A stretch of 64,000 nucleotides of DNA, taken from contig CM026423.1 of the NCBI GenBank assembly GCA_014871385.1, positions 18,093,690 to 18,157,689 on the forward strand. Reading direction: 5' to 3'. This document shows positions 50,001 to 61,147 of the stretch, piece after piece. The translations under genes were made by a program, and so were the position numbers. Position 1 is the stretch's first letter. Each line of letters begins with the position of its first letter. Source of the DNA: Ceratodon purpureus (lineage: Eukaryota; Streptophyta; Bryopsida; Pseudoditrichales; Ditrichaceae). The notes beneath the pieces were generated by a model. That model was given only the letters and a program-made list of their open reading frames with translations, searched no databases and was not told where the DNA came from.

Positions 50001-50961
50001 GGTTCTAAGTGAGTCTAGTGTCATCTCAACATATCTGTGGGGACCTGGGATTTTGATTTTCCATCTTGGCAAGGCATTTTCTAAGCTTGAACTACACAAG
50101 TCACTTTTCAAAGTACATTATAATTTTTTTACACCTGTAGGGATATACTTCTTTGCAAGGCATTTATTCAGTCAAAGGACTATCAAAACACATTTGGCTT
50201 GTGTCAAATAAAAAGAGGAAAGTCCATAAAATTGATCCAACCTCTATTATTTCCCCGACTACAGCATGCAAAAAATAGTCGTTTTTACCAGATAGTCAAG
50301 ACATGTGGAAAGCCAAAATTCTTACCCCCAAAAAATTTAATCTCTCCCAATAAACAATCAATATACACACAAATACATTAATACTTAACCTTGTGAGGAT
50401 TCCTTAAGACCAGCTCAATGTCCTAAAATGTGACTCCGGGTTCCAGGAGGACCAATGGTGAATTAATTCAACTAAAATAACCCAAAAATGTGATAAGTTC
50501 TCTTCATTTGTGTCAAAACAATAAAAATAAAAATAAAATGTGATAAGTCTCTCCCCTCTCCCAGCTTATAATGTTTGTCCATTTCTGGGCCTAGGTTAAA
50601 ACAGGTAAAAAGACCAGGTCTCATAAATTGAGAATCCAAATGAGAAAGTTCCTGGTGCTCTGGGGTACCATTTCATAGTTAGCACCTGTTTAAGTTAATT
50701 AATTGAAACTAATGTTCCATGTCCCAACTCGGAATAGAAGTTAGAACTTGCTTAGAATGCACTAATTTACTGTTAGGCACATTCAATGGTTAAATTTGTA
50801 CGGGAATGCTTAATTAGCCAAACTGCCTTGAGATTGCATGAGATGAATATTTGATATGCCCTTTGTATTTGATGCCTGATCCCTCTTGTTGGACCAAGTC
50901 ATCCTGGAAGTAACAATATGTATTTGACATTTGAATGAGTGAAACTTTGAATTGTTTCATT
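47057..50961. other. Long intergenic stretch, nothing recognised
   Basis: About 3.9 kb with only short frames, none conserved in appearance. No repeat borders, tRNA-like cloverleaf or transposon termini were recognised by eye. Confidence 0.4.
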
Positions 50962-50965
50962 TTAA

Positions 50966-51326
50966 CCCTTAAACGTCCAAGGTGACCTGAGGGGTCATTT
51001 CTCTACAGAATCTCCTTTGTAGAATCTTCTGTATTCAACTTTTCACTTATATTTTGATATCAAATTGGTCACCTTCTTCTGATGCATTCATGAAGTGAAA
51101 TTTTACGATTCAAATCACAGCTTGTAAGAGTGATTTGTGCTTGGAAAGAATTGTGGTGGGTAGGTTGGGATTGTACATAACCTTGTAGGAGGTTGCAAGC
51201 TCATCAATGATTGGTTCATTCATGATGCCCAAGTTCAAAAAGTGCACTATTCATGATGCCCAAGTGCAAAAGATGCTGTGATCCATTTTCGGGCTTCCCA
51301 TGGGAGAGTGCCTGGACGTTTAAGGG
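50966..51326. mobile_element. TTAA-flanked element, 361 bp
   Basis: Termini CCCTTAAACGTCCAAGG and inverted CCTGGACGTTTAAGGG pair almost perfectly over 17 bp. TTAA lies at 50962-50965 and 51327-51330. Smallest member of the family and without a frame. Its right TTAA is also the left TTAA of the next element. Confidence 0.85.
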
Positions 51327-51465
51327 TTAACCCCTAAAGTCTAATGCTCAAAACTCATTCAAATGTCAAATACATATTGTTACTTGCAAAAAACCCTCAA
51401 ACTTGCAAAAAAACGCTCAAAACTCCCCTCTTTGAATTCAAGGTACAAATTATTATTTTTTAATG

Positions 51466-51492
51466 TTTTTTTTTTTTTTTTTTTTTTTTTTT

Positions 51493-51525
<33 letters not shown>
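51466..51525. repeat. T27 tract followed by G30 tract
   Basis: A run of 27 T (51466-51492) is followed by GGA and a run of 30 G (51496-51525). On the minus strand this is the poly-A tail side of the adjoining LINE, with a poly-C run between gene body and tail. The G run can form G-quadruplexes and its length is suspect as assembled. Confidence 0.85.
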
Positions 51526-51527
<2 letters not shown>

Positions 51528-53170
51528 AATGGTGATTTTATTCCATAGCAAAGTGAGACAAAATAAATAACACCGCAACACAAGTGAGCCGGCTTTAAGC
51601 CTGTTGGCGACCTGAATTTTTTTGATTTTTTACCTACCTGATAAAGTATCTACCTGAATAAACCTAACTAGAAAAGCTCTACCTAGCGATGAATTGTCCT
51701 ATAAGGGGATGCTGGTAATTCCAGCAAATGCCAACGTCGGTAGCCGTGAAGAATACCGCCGGTGGTGCCACACGGATTCGAAGTCACGTTGAGCACTCGA
51801 AGCATTTTGCGGGAGGTTGTGTTGTGCCCATTCCACCCGCTCATTCGCCATCCAAGCAAGATCGATGATGGCATCCCACATCGTGCGTTCAAGGACGTCG
51901 GGTGGCCATCTAGAATTGTGAAACACTGCTTGATTTCGTTGTAACCAAATGGTCCAGAGCACCACTCCTCTTATGAGGGACCAGACTTTGTTGAATTCCT
52001 GGAAATGCACAAGGAGGGCTACGTCGAGTATGCATTGGTCCCATAATAATATGCGCCAAGGCATGGAATCGGGGGGAGCCCGGGCGGGTACATATAGGAT
52101 AGTAGTCGCAAAGGTCCAGGCTCGATAGGCCGGGGTACAATGAAAAAAACAGTGTTTGATCATCTCAGTGGCGTCATCTTCGCAGCTGGTGCAAAGGGCT
52201 GAAAGAGCAGCCTGATGTCTCCAAGCATTGACCGCAATGGCTCTATGGTACACACTTCATAAAAAAGCTGCTTCCTTTTGGGGGCGAAGTCAATGCCATA
52301 CGTCATGCCAATCCGGTTCAAAAGTAGCAGGTACAAGACCAAGCCATTTGGTCTGCACCAGGAGTGTCAACCGCTGACGGGGCTACAATAATTTGCGCCC
52401 TTTCTTAGCTGTATAATCATACAGAGATCCACCACCTTTCCATGCCCAGCGCCCCGGATCAAAGGTTAATCGAGAGAGAGGTGCTAAAAATTGCAGACGG
52501 CGAGAGCTCTTGGCGTTAGCTGAAGAAGACTCAACGACTTGCACTCGCAGGACACGGCAGCGGAAGGTGAGCGCAGCATGGTCCCCTTCGGGGACCGAGA
52601 TGAGGGGACAGAAGTGACGACCTACGCAGAACCTGGGGTGCTGGGCCCGGATGAGTACATCCATCTCTGCATGTGATGGGGGCAGCATGAAGTCCTTTGT
52701 GACCTGGACGACTAATATTGGGTCATCATGGTCCTCGCGTCGATACAGCCCCAGCCATTCGTGGAGAAGAGGTTGGGTTATGGTTTGCCGAAAGAGAGTA
52801 TTCCATGCCGCCGGAATGCGAGCAATGTACCTGGCGATCAGTGGCCGTTCCTGAGGGAGGAGACCGAATTGCCGCTGCAACTCAGGCCAAGGGCGAGGCA
52901 CTATGTAGTTCTCACGCCACAAGTCCCAAAGGCATATTAATCCACGATGCGCCAAAACTCTGGCACAGGACGGAGAGAAACCGAAATTGTCTCCTACGAA
53001 CTTGGTCGTCCACCATAGATTGGTGTTGAGGACTTCCTTGGCATTGACCAAGAGAACGGCTACAACCTTGGGGTTGAAGCGTCGCTAGGCAGTAGTGAGG
53101 TGATTCCAAAGAGTGGAACCACAGGTCGCCGTAAATCGAGGAAGAAGGGACCAGTGCAGACTACGGGGCT
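51526..53170 (-). pseudogene. LINE (non-LTR retrotransposon) 3' half with zinc-binding RT domain
   Basis: The minus strand encodes the end of a LINE ORF2. One open frame (53051-52383) begins EVLNTNLWWTTKF and contains RREDHDDPILVV. After a frame break, 52342-51699 reads EPDWHDVWH, then HRAIAVNAWRHQ, LCTSCEDDATEMIKHCFFHC and YRAW. This is the reverse-transcriptase zinc-binding (zf-RVT) pattern W...NxWR...CxxC...H.FxxC...W. Endonuclease and the catalytic RT domain are missing, so the copy is 5'-truncated and frameshifted. The 3' end has AATAAAATC before the C/A tail. It is inserted in a TTAA-flanked element. Confidence 0.82.
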
Positions 53171-54267
53171 ATTGGCCGTTTTTGATGTAGTTTTTAGTAT
53201 GCAACTGTAAGATCTTGTACCTAACTTCTAAGCACATATGTATGTCAAACCTTAAATTCATATTCCTTAGCAATTGTAAGACCATAATGTTTAAAGATGG
53301 AATAAAATCTCCATGTATTTACTTTGTTTCATTGCAACGATGGAAACTCACCATTTGACTCAAAAAATAAAAATAAAAATAAAGTAAAATGGAAAAAAAG
53401 TTTTTTTCGCTTATTAGAAAAAGGGTAACTAGTTTTTTTAGGACCAAAGAACCATTTTTGGTAGAAAATTTGATGTGAGGCTCTTCAAGTTCTTGTTTTA
53501 AGGTGAGTCAAGAATATAACTTTGCAATTTTTACCTTCATACAACCTATAGAACCTAAAGAAATGCTTGATTCAAATTCAATTGGAGGTATGATGAAATT
53601 CAACTACAACGGCCAATCTTTGACAATTAAAAAGACATGTGAAGAATAATTGGATTGACTATCCAAACAGTGAGATCATGCCTTAAAACCTTATTTACTT
53701 GAACATAAAATAAAACTCAAAAAAAAGTAAAATCACAATTTTTGGTGAATTTTTGAAGTTCCTGCAATTTAATTGATTTTGGGCAGTTTTTGAGAATAAA
53801 TGAGCATAACAATTTGGGCAGCTTTCAAGTAGAATTTTCTATTTTTGGCTGGAAATATCTCTTGAAGTATATGGAATTTTGAAGCATGAGATGACTTTTC
53901 AGAAAAGTTCGGAAAAACTCTATAATTTGCCAAAAGTAGCAACTTCATATGATCTAAATTTAGTAACTGCGAGCTTGACCGGACCGAAATCGACCATGAT
54001 CGGGTCGATTTCAACATTAGGGGTTAAATTCTTCATTCTGAAGCTTAGAAATTAAATATGTATACTTGTTATTTCAAATAATATGTAATGAATTTTTATG
54101 CATTTTAAAGTCATTGAAAGTGAGCAATTTACGAAGAGATCTGATGATTTGTGGATGAGAAGTGGTTCTTTTGCAAGTGTAATGACATGAAGATTCCGTG
54201 GCAGAAGAACCCTCGATTCATGTTGCATAAAGTAATCATAGCTTTTCGTTGATGTTGGTGACATTAA

Positions 54268-55338
54268 CTCCTAAAGTTTTTGGCCATAAAATCCCAAATT
54301 CTGCCTCAATTCTGCCATGTTTTAGTTCAAGGTAGAATTATGCAAATTCAAACGCATTTTAAAGAATCTTAGCGTAGGATCTAGTACCTAACTAGTACAC
54401 AAAATTTTAGATTGTAACTCCTCACCGTTTGAAAGATCATGGGGAATGAACTTGAGAGAAAAGTTTTTTGGTACTGCCTAGTAGGGACAGCCATCCTTTG
54501 GAGAGTGGAACAACCAATTTTTTGATATCATGTAGTTGGAGGCTCTTCAGTTTTGGATTCTAAAGTGAGTTGGGAGTATGCTCAAAAAAAATTGAAGACA
54601 ATACAACACACAAAAGCATTGGAAAACCACATTTTTAGTGACGGGAGTCAAATGAAATGCATATACATTGGCTCTTTTTCCACACTACAAATGCCTAAGA
54701 AGATCATCTACTTTTTGAAATCCGAACGATGTATACATGCATTTGTATGGAAAAGAAATTGTAGAGGAAAGAAATCCAAAAAATAAATAAATCCAGAATA
54801 TATATGAATCTTATATCATATATTGTGGTTTAGGAGAAGAAAATGGTGAAGTAAAATGGGTGACAAAGGTGACCCAATCATTGTTAATCTGCCTGAAAGT
54901 TTTTATAAAACTTGGAAATTTGACTAAATATATCTCAAGATCCGTACGGTCAAAATTTACAAAATTGGTATTTATGCTAATTGGATGGCTCTAAACAAGA
55001 TCCTACGGTTGGATTTTGCAGAATCAAGTTTTAAAAAATAAATTGTGAAACGATTTCAGAAAGGATCATTTGGAAGTCACTGTAGACTGTCATAGATTTG
55101 GTATACCACTTATAACGACCACATACCTGCCCCAGCTACCTTAAATTGAATTTTGATCTTCAAACACAAATTATTTCTTGACTACGGGCCCGATGAAAGT
55201 GAAATTTGGTCTTCTTAACAAGATATGACAATTTCCCATGGTGTGCCAAATTAAAGCCACATGCGGTAAAATTTGAATCATAGGGAGCCTGACCGGACCC
55301 TAAATCATACCAAAACTGTTGAGTTGATGCTTTAGAGG
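54268..55338. mobile_element. TTAA-flanked element, 1071 bp
   Basis: Left end CTCCTAAAG after TTAA 54264-54267; right end CTTTAGAG before TTAA 55339-55342. Termini are short and imperfect. Internal sequence parallels the split element at 51331-54023, and a CCTACGGTTGGA phrase recalls TTACGGCTGGA in the 929-bp copies. No coding capacity. Confidence 0.65.
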
Positions 55339-55342
55339 TTAA

Positions 55343-56810
55343 TTATCATTTATTGATTGATTTTTTCTAAAATACAATATTTTGAGGGCTACTATAAAAT
55401 TTCAATCGCTATAATCTTTTAATCTCTATGACCAATTATGATGAAATGTTTTGAGTTATCTTCTAAAATAATTTAGTTGAAGATGTTACATTTAGAGTTG
55501 AAAAACAATGATGTTTTAGTCATTCATGCTTTCTATATTAGAAATGGTATTTTTAGAGTTTTTTTGGGAAACATAATATATGAACTCTATGGGTAATTAA
55601 ATCCTATATTTATTTAAAGTTTTACATATAAATATTTTAATATGAATGTTCTTTAGAATGATGATGGTATCTATAGTACCATATTTTCTAAGTGGTCTTA
55701 AATGGAAATGATGATAGTTGGCCCCCCAAAAATAAAAATAATAATAATAATTTTGAAAAAATATTTTATTTGAGTTATAAGTACGTCATGTTCACACAAT
55801 GTCACTTTTAACAAATATACCAGCTCAAACACTTTAATGTATAATTTATAATATTCTATTATTACAAAACTTGGATCTAATTTCTAAAAGGTATATATAA
55901 ATTTATCATGTTGTCACTATCTTTCCAGTAGTTTTAGATATTTTTAAAAATAAAACTTTATTTGACATTTTTGTGAATTTTATTTGATTTGTCATTTATA
56001 ATCATTATACTTATAATCATCACCACATCTGATCAACTTAATTGTTTCTGATAATGCATTATTTGTGATAAGTATTTAGGGACAAGTATGATAGATATTA
56101 CATTACATAGTCGTAGAGACTATAGATATAAGAATAGAAGACAAAGCAAGAAAAACTTTGGTTTTTGAAGGCGGTCTAGATGAATGAAGTTTTTGTCTGT
56201 TTAACCACTAAACCTATGTCCAGATGACAAAGGTTTAGAGATAAAGAATTAATTCCCTCCAAACCTTCCCCTAAATTCCATGGTTACTAAGCATATATGA
56301 TCCTAATTTACTTCAAAAGCTTGCTAAATCAATACAATTCCAATCTCTAGAATTTTAGATAAATTCCAAAAGAACCTATAGAAATATTTAAATTTCAATA
56401 GGGTAATAATTTAATAATAATTTTCCTTTGAGTTGTTCTAATGTCAAATGTTTTTTGGTTACAATAAAAATCCCAGCTATATGATCTTTATTGGAATCAA
56501 GGTATCAAATCATTAATCTATGTCATTCAAAAATAAAATCCACAATATTAAATGACTACAAAACCAACATACATGAGCTCGTAGACTGATTACAATCAAT
56601 CTAATTCACCTTTTTTTATTTTTCTTGTAGAATTGAATTCAAATTCTCAATCTCCATACATCATTCACTTAGTAATATTCTTTACATATAATCTCTCAGA
56701 ATTACAAAACTACTTGAAAATGGTTGGCTACTTAAATTTTATTTTGTTTTTTGATGCAAAAGGAGGTTGGGTACTTAAAATTTGATTCACATGCGCCCAA
56801 TTCATGTAAT
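55343..56810. other. AT-rich intergenic, nothing recognised
   Basis: No gene or repeat border was recognised. Confidence 0.4.
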
Positions 56811-56814
56811 TTAA

Positions 56815-57383
56815 CCCCTAACTGCCCAAGCAGGCCAAAATGGCCTCATGTAGAGATTCCATCTGCATTTCCTCATTTGTCATGCACTTTTTCTGGTGTG
56901 ATTTTTTTATTGAATTTTCTATGGGAAACTAGCTTCTTGTATGTGTCATCCGATTGAAAAGGAAATAATTTTTGAAAAAATTATGCTTCATTTTGTATTG
57001 CAGTGTTTCACCCAAAATTTTGAAGATTTTAGTCTGAAAGTATTCTTGAAAAAATAAACTCATAAAATTAAGTATCCAAAAAATCTCCCAAAATCACTAC
57101 ACTCAAAGTACTACATAATAACCCATCCCAACAAATTTCATCCACTTATTGTCAATATCTTATTAGTAAATGAATTACAAAATAATTTTTTATTTTATGT
57201 TTCAAAATTAATAAATAAAGATTAGTGATAGTAGTCATAGATCTAATCGTATAGATAGAATCTAAAATTCAAAATGTATAACTTTTGCTCATACATCAAG
57301 TTCTAGATATTCATATTAATTGCATTTGATAATGCATCTTTGCAAAACTACCTAAATTGGACAAAAGTGAGGACATTTAAGGG
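56815..57383. mobile_element. TTAA-flanked element, 569 bp
   Basis: Left end CCCCTAACTGCCCAAG after TTAA 56811-56814; right end GAGGACATTTAAGGG before TTAA 57384-57387. Inverted pairing is imperfect but follows the family pattern CCCYTAAnTGnCC. The right TTAA is shared with the next element. Confidence 0.7.
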
Positions 57384-57387
57384 TTAA

Positions 57388-58187
57388 TCCCTAAATGACA
57401 AAGGGTATTTTCCACAGTTTTTCAGTACCTACAGTGCCATTCTTGCATTTTCCAAAGTGAGACAAATTTGAGAATCAACATAAGCAATTTAACCGTAAGA
57501 TCTTTGAAAGTAGTAGGCTACCAAAATTTGTACCAAATGTTGGGTTTGGAGAAGCAACGGATTGGAAGATAATAACACGTGAAGTTTGGAAGATTAGTGA
57601 ATTTCTAAAATACGAACAGTGAGTTTCCGAGTTTGACTGAAAATTGCTAATTCAAAAATTTATAAAAACTTGGCAACTCGTATGTTAGAAACATGCACAT
57701 TTTTTTAAAGATTTTTTTGAGTGACCAATTTGGAGAAAATGGGTTTGACATAAGTGTCACTCTGAATTTTATTTTTTTCAACATGGCACTTTTTGCAAAA
57801 TTAAAAGGGTTTATGATAAATCCAAAACGGTGAAGCCATAAAAGAGTGGGCATACAAGCATTTCCAAAAAAAAAAAATGCTAAAAAAATAATTCCACAAG
57901 GAGAGATCTTCATTTCAGTTTTCAATGTGCTCAAAGTTTGGTTGAAACATTTTCACTGTAGAAACACTAACTTTACTGTAGAAACATAGGACCGACTCAT
58001 GTTCTTTTTTTTTTTTTTTCTAAAATCAGGGTTTCTTTTTTCACCAAAAATTTAGCGTGTTCTTATTGCCAACTTGATTCTAAAGAGGTTAGGAACAAAA
58101 AACACTCAAATCCGACCCTTCCAGGGCATTTTACGGGGTTTTCAATTTCTGGCGCAACCCAAAAGTGGTTGCTTTGTCCTTTAGGGG
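57388..58187. mobile_element. TTAA-flanked element, 800 bp
   Basis: Left end TCCCTAAATGACAAAGGG directly after the shared TTAA 57384-57387; right end GCTTTGTCCTTTAGGGG before TTAA 58188-58191. The termini pair over about 16 bp with few mismatches. No coding capacity. Confidence 0.75.
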
Positions 58188-58191
58188 TTAA

Positions 58192-59088
58192 CAGGTACTA
58201 ATTCAAATTACTTACTAGTACGGGCGATGGCAGAGGCATGATGAATGAAATCTGGAAGTGATTCATTTGATTCAAAAAAATAAAAAATAAAAAATCCCTT
58301 TTTTTTTTTTGGGATACAAGTAAAGGGTCCTTTATTGCAAACTGATTTAATTCTTTTGAAAAAAGTAAAAGTATTTGGAAGTGATCATCCTCCCAATTGC
58401 AAGCTCCCAAAGTGGATGAGTTCCTGATAAGTTACATGAATGACATGTGAATCACTCCTTGACAAGATTATTCACTCCAGTCCCAAGGGAACATTTAAGA
58501 TGTGGTGTCCGTGTCCCCAAAGCTCAGCAAATTTAGCATATAAGGGCCCATTTAATGGAAGCAATCCATCTCCTAATTCTCTCATTGCTGGTGGCCTACG
58601 TGGAATTACTAGAAACTTACATGGGCGAAAATATTGCACAACTGTGTTCTCTTGTAAGTTAGTTCCAGAATTCAAAAATATCTTTGCATTCAACTTCCAA
58701 GTATGCTATAAACTCAATTTCATTTCATAGCAGACAAGGGAACTGCCATCTCACCAAATAGTCGGTCGGTACAGGCTCCTTGTTCATCAATGTTCCCACA
58801 AGCATGTAGAATTGGTCTCCCATGTGCAGCCTAAATTCATATTAAAATGTTTAATTCAACACATTCAACAGATTCAACAGATTCAACAGATTGCACAGAT
58901 TGAACAGAATGGACTGAGTGCAAAATAGCTTAAGCGCAATGACTAAAATGGCTCAAATCTATACCTAAAATCAAAATTCAAATATTACCAATCAAGGCCC
59001 AAAGTTGACAAATACAGCTAAATATGATAATCCTTCATTTTGTCTTTAAAATCCACTTATTTTTGAAATTAATCATCTTTATTAGGAT

Positions 59089-59092
<4 letters not shown>
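58192..59092. other. Intergenic, short ATTCAACAG repeat
   Basis: No gene seen. ATTCAACAG or near variants recur about four times at 58860-58900. Confidence 0.4.
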
Positions 59093-59149
<57 letters not shown>

Positions 59150-59185
59150 ATGAGGCAAATGAAGGATATCATTGCAAAAGAATAA
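59093..59185 (-). mobile_element. LINE 3' tail remnant
   Basis: A 56-nt T run (59093-59148) is followed by GATGAGGCAAATGAAGGATA then TCATTGCAAAAG. Read on the minus strand this is CTTTTGCAATGATATCCTTC then ATTTGCCTCATC plus poly-A, matching the 3' end of the LINE at 62856 (TTTGCAATGAAATTCTTTCA). Only the tail appears to be present. Confidence 0.6.
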
Positions 59186-60180
59186 TATTAGGATAAGTTT
59201 TGAGTTAATTTGCTGTATGGGTACAATACCCGGTTCCTTTTGGCCAGAGATATCCTTCATCTCAACCAAAAGAAGGTATGAGAATGCGCAGAATGACACA
59301 GAATTAGCTGAACTTTCATTTAAAAATACAAAAATTACTGTAAGTAAGCAGTAATAAAATGATGAATATTAATCTCTGATTTCACCTGTCAGTGATGTTT
59401 AATATTGGCCCATTGCAATTAAGATGAAGTGCAACTGTAACTGTGTGTTTATGACATTTACGCAGATCTCAATGCACCCTCTGCCCAAATGGTCCCAATT
59501 TGGGGATATTGACAAAATGAATTTCCCCTAAACCTTCTTTCATGTCTCTTTAAATTTGAGATCTAGGAATTTTATATGATTGTCCCAATCCTCCATCGTC
59601 CTTTCTTCCCATCTTTCCACATTCCTTCACCTTTCTTCCCAATATGTTTCTTTTATTTGCTAATCATATAACCTTGTCTTGACACTACATCAATATCAAT
59701 CCACCTAATGGCAGTATCATCATTAAACACTCATTTGTTTGATACTAACATGAAATTTCTCCCTCTGTGAGGTCTGGATTCAGATAAGGGTAGTAAGTGC
59801 AAGTATGTGGATGGTCATTGAATATTCTTCCTTGGTAGTATTAGATATTGTAAGGTTCTACCCTTTTTATTTACTATAAAAGAATGAGCTATAATGATTC
59901 AAAATTCTTGTTTACCTTCTTTTTATACAATTAAATATTAAAAATAATCCCCTAATCACCCTCTATTAGACTCCGGTTGGACTATATTTGAGTCCTTTTG
60001 ATACCATTCACGTCATAGTTCTGGGTTGGCCATTGTTTCTCATTCTTCATGTGCATTTTCATAATGTTACCTTTTCAAAAAAAAATAATAATAATAATAA
60101 TTAAAAAGAAAAGAAAAGAAAAGAAAAGAAAAGGTCCGGGCAGTAGAGCCACATATTGTTGTGAGGATTGAGCACCTGAT
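59186..60180. other. Intergenic with simple repeats
   Basis: No gene seen. AAT units and AAAAG units form a compound microsatellite at 60086-60132. Confidence 0.45.
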
Positions 60181-60189
60181 GGTCATGAA

Positions 60190-60400
60190 CACTGTGCAGA
60201 TCTCAATGCAATTAAGATCCATTTATAGAGATATGGAAATTTTGCATAAAGAAAAGCAGGTAATGGCATGAGGGTGAGCACCCATTTCCGTGTACAGATC
60301 TCAATGCCAGACAGCCCATATATAGGATGAGAAATCAAAAAGAAAAGGGTTGAGAAGTTGGGCAACTGTCTCTGAGTGCAGATCTCAATACTAAACAACC
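60190..60400. repeat. Degenerate 80-100-bp repeat with CAGATCTCAATGC
   Basis: GTGCAGATCTCAATGCA-like motifs start near 60195, 60292 and 60376, each followed by a CCCAT/CCATTT phrase. A fourth single motif lies near 59463. The spacing suggests an eroded tandem array. Confidence 0.55.
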
Positions 60401-60593
60401 CATTTTTATAACAATTTAATGAGACCCTTGCATTCTGCATTGTCCAGGATATTCCCTTTTTCTTGTGTTGGAAATTGAGACGTGTTCACTCAAATTCCAT
60501 GCGCCTTGAGTATCATTCCTTGAGGTGCATGTGATACCTTGGTGGTGACAGAATGAATTCTAGTACTACAGGCCCACAGGGTTACATTGCTAA

Positions 60594-61019
60594 GAGCATC
60601 TACAGCGGTGGTCTTCAAGCCGGGCAGGCTTGACGCGGCCTCAACGCGCGTGGAGGAAGGCCAGCTTGAAAGTCCCGCAGCGGTTCTCCACGGCGCTATT
60701 GTGCAGGGACACGTGGTGGCATTTGGTGCAATTTCAATTGGGGAGAGACCGCAGAGAAGGCCCTTGTGACCTCCAGAATAGCACCACAACGCCCAAAATA
60801 GCACTCAGCCCTCGAAGACTCGTTGACCCCAGCTCCAGATCCCCGATGATTTTGCTCAAGGACCCAGGGCCTGATTCTCCATCCTCCAGAGCCCAGGCCA
60901 AATTCAGAGAGCCCGCAACCAGAAGATTCGGCTCTGGAGCACCTGTGTGGGACAGAAAAGCATGCGATCCCTTGATATCATGTTGTTTGAAGGCTTGAAG
61001 ACCACCGCTACAGATGCTC
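60594..61019. mobile_element. Tourist-like MITE with GC-rich interior, 426 bp
   Basis: Termini GAGCATCTACAGCGGTGGTC and inverted GACCACCGCTACAGATGCTC match over about 28 bp with a two-base difference. The target duplication is TAA (60591-60593 and 61020-61022), typical of PIF/Harbinger. The interior is GC-rich (GACGCGGCC, AACGCGCGTGG), unlike the surrounding AT-rich DNA. No coding capacity is supported. Confidence 0.85.
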
Positions 61020-61022
61020 TAA

Positions 61023-61147
61023 GGGAGAGCCCCTCCCCTAGAGATTCACGGCGTGGGAGGGTCCTGAGGTAAAGGGCAAGGGCGCAGCCTAGCTCAAGCT
61101 GAAGGGCCTCTCCCAAGCCGTGAGCCCCGACAGGGTGGGGCTCTCTC
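61023..61147. repeat. 125-bp imperfect palindrome abutting the Tourist-like MITE
   Basis: GGGAGAGCCCC...TTCACGGC...GGGAG on the left is mirrored by CTCCC...GCCGTGAGCCCC...GGGGCTCTCTC on the right. It may be a separate foldback element inserted next to the TAA of the preceding MITE. Confidence 0.6.

Larger units (their letters stand above)
51331..54023. mobile_element. TTAA-flanked element (about 1.05 kb) split by a LINE insertion
   Basis: Left end CCCCTAAAGTCTAATG follows TTAA 51327-51330; right end CAACATTAGGGG precedes TTAA 54024-54027. Removing the LINE block leaves about 205 plus 850 bp. This remainder is collinear with the 1071-bp element at 54268-55338: shared phrases are GTACCTAACT after GATC, GGCTCTTCA before a GTGAGT block, and TGACCGGACC near the right end. 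The pairing of the two ends is therefore inferred from homology as well as from the TTAA borders. Confidence 0.65.
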
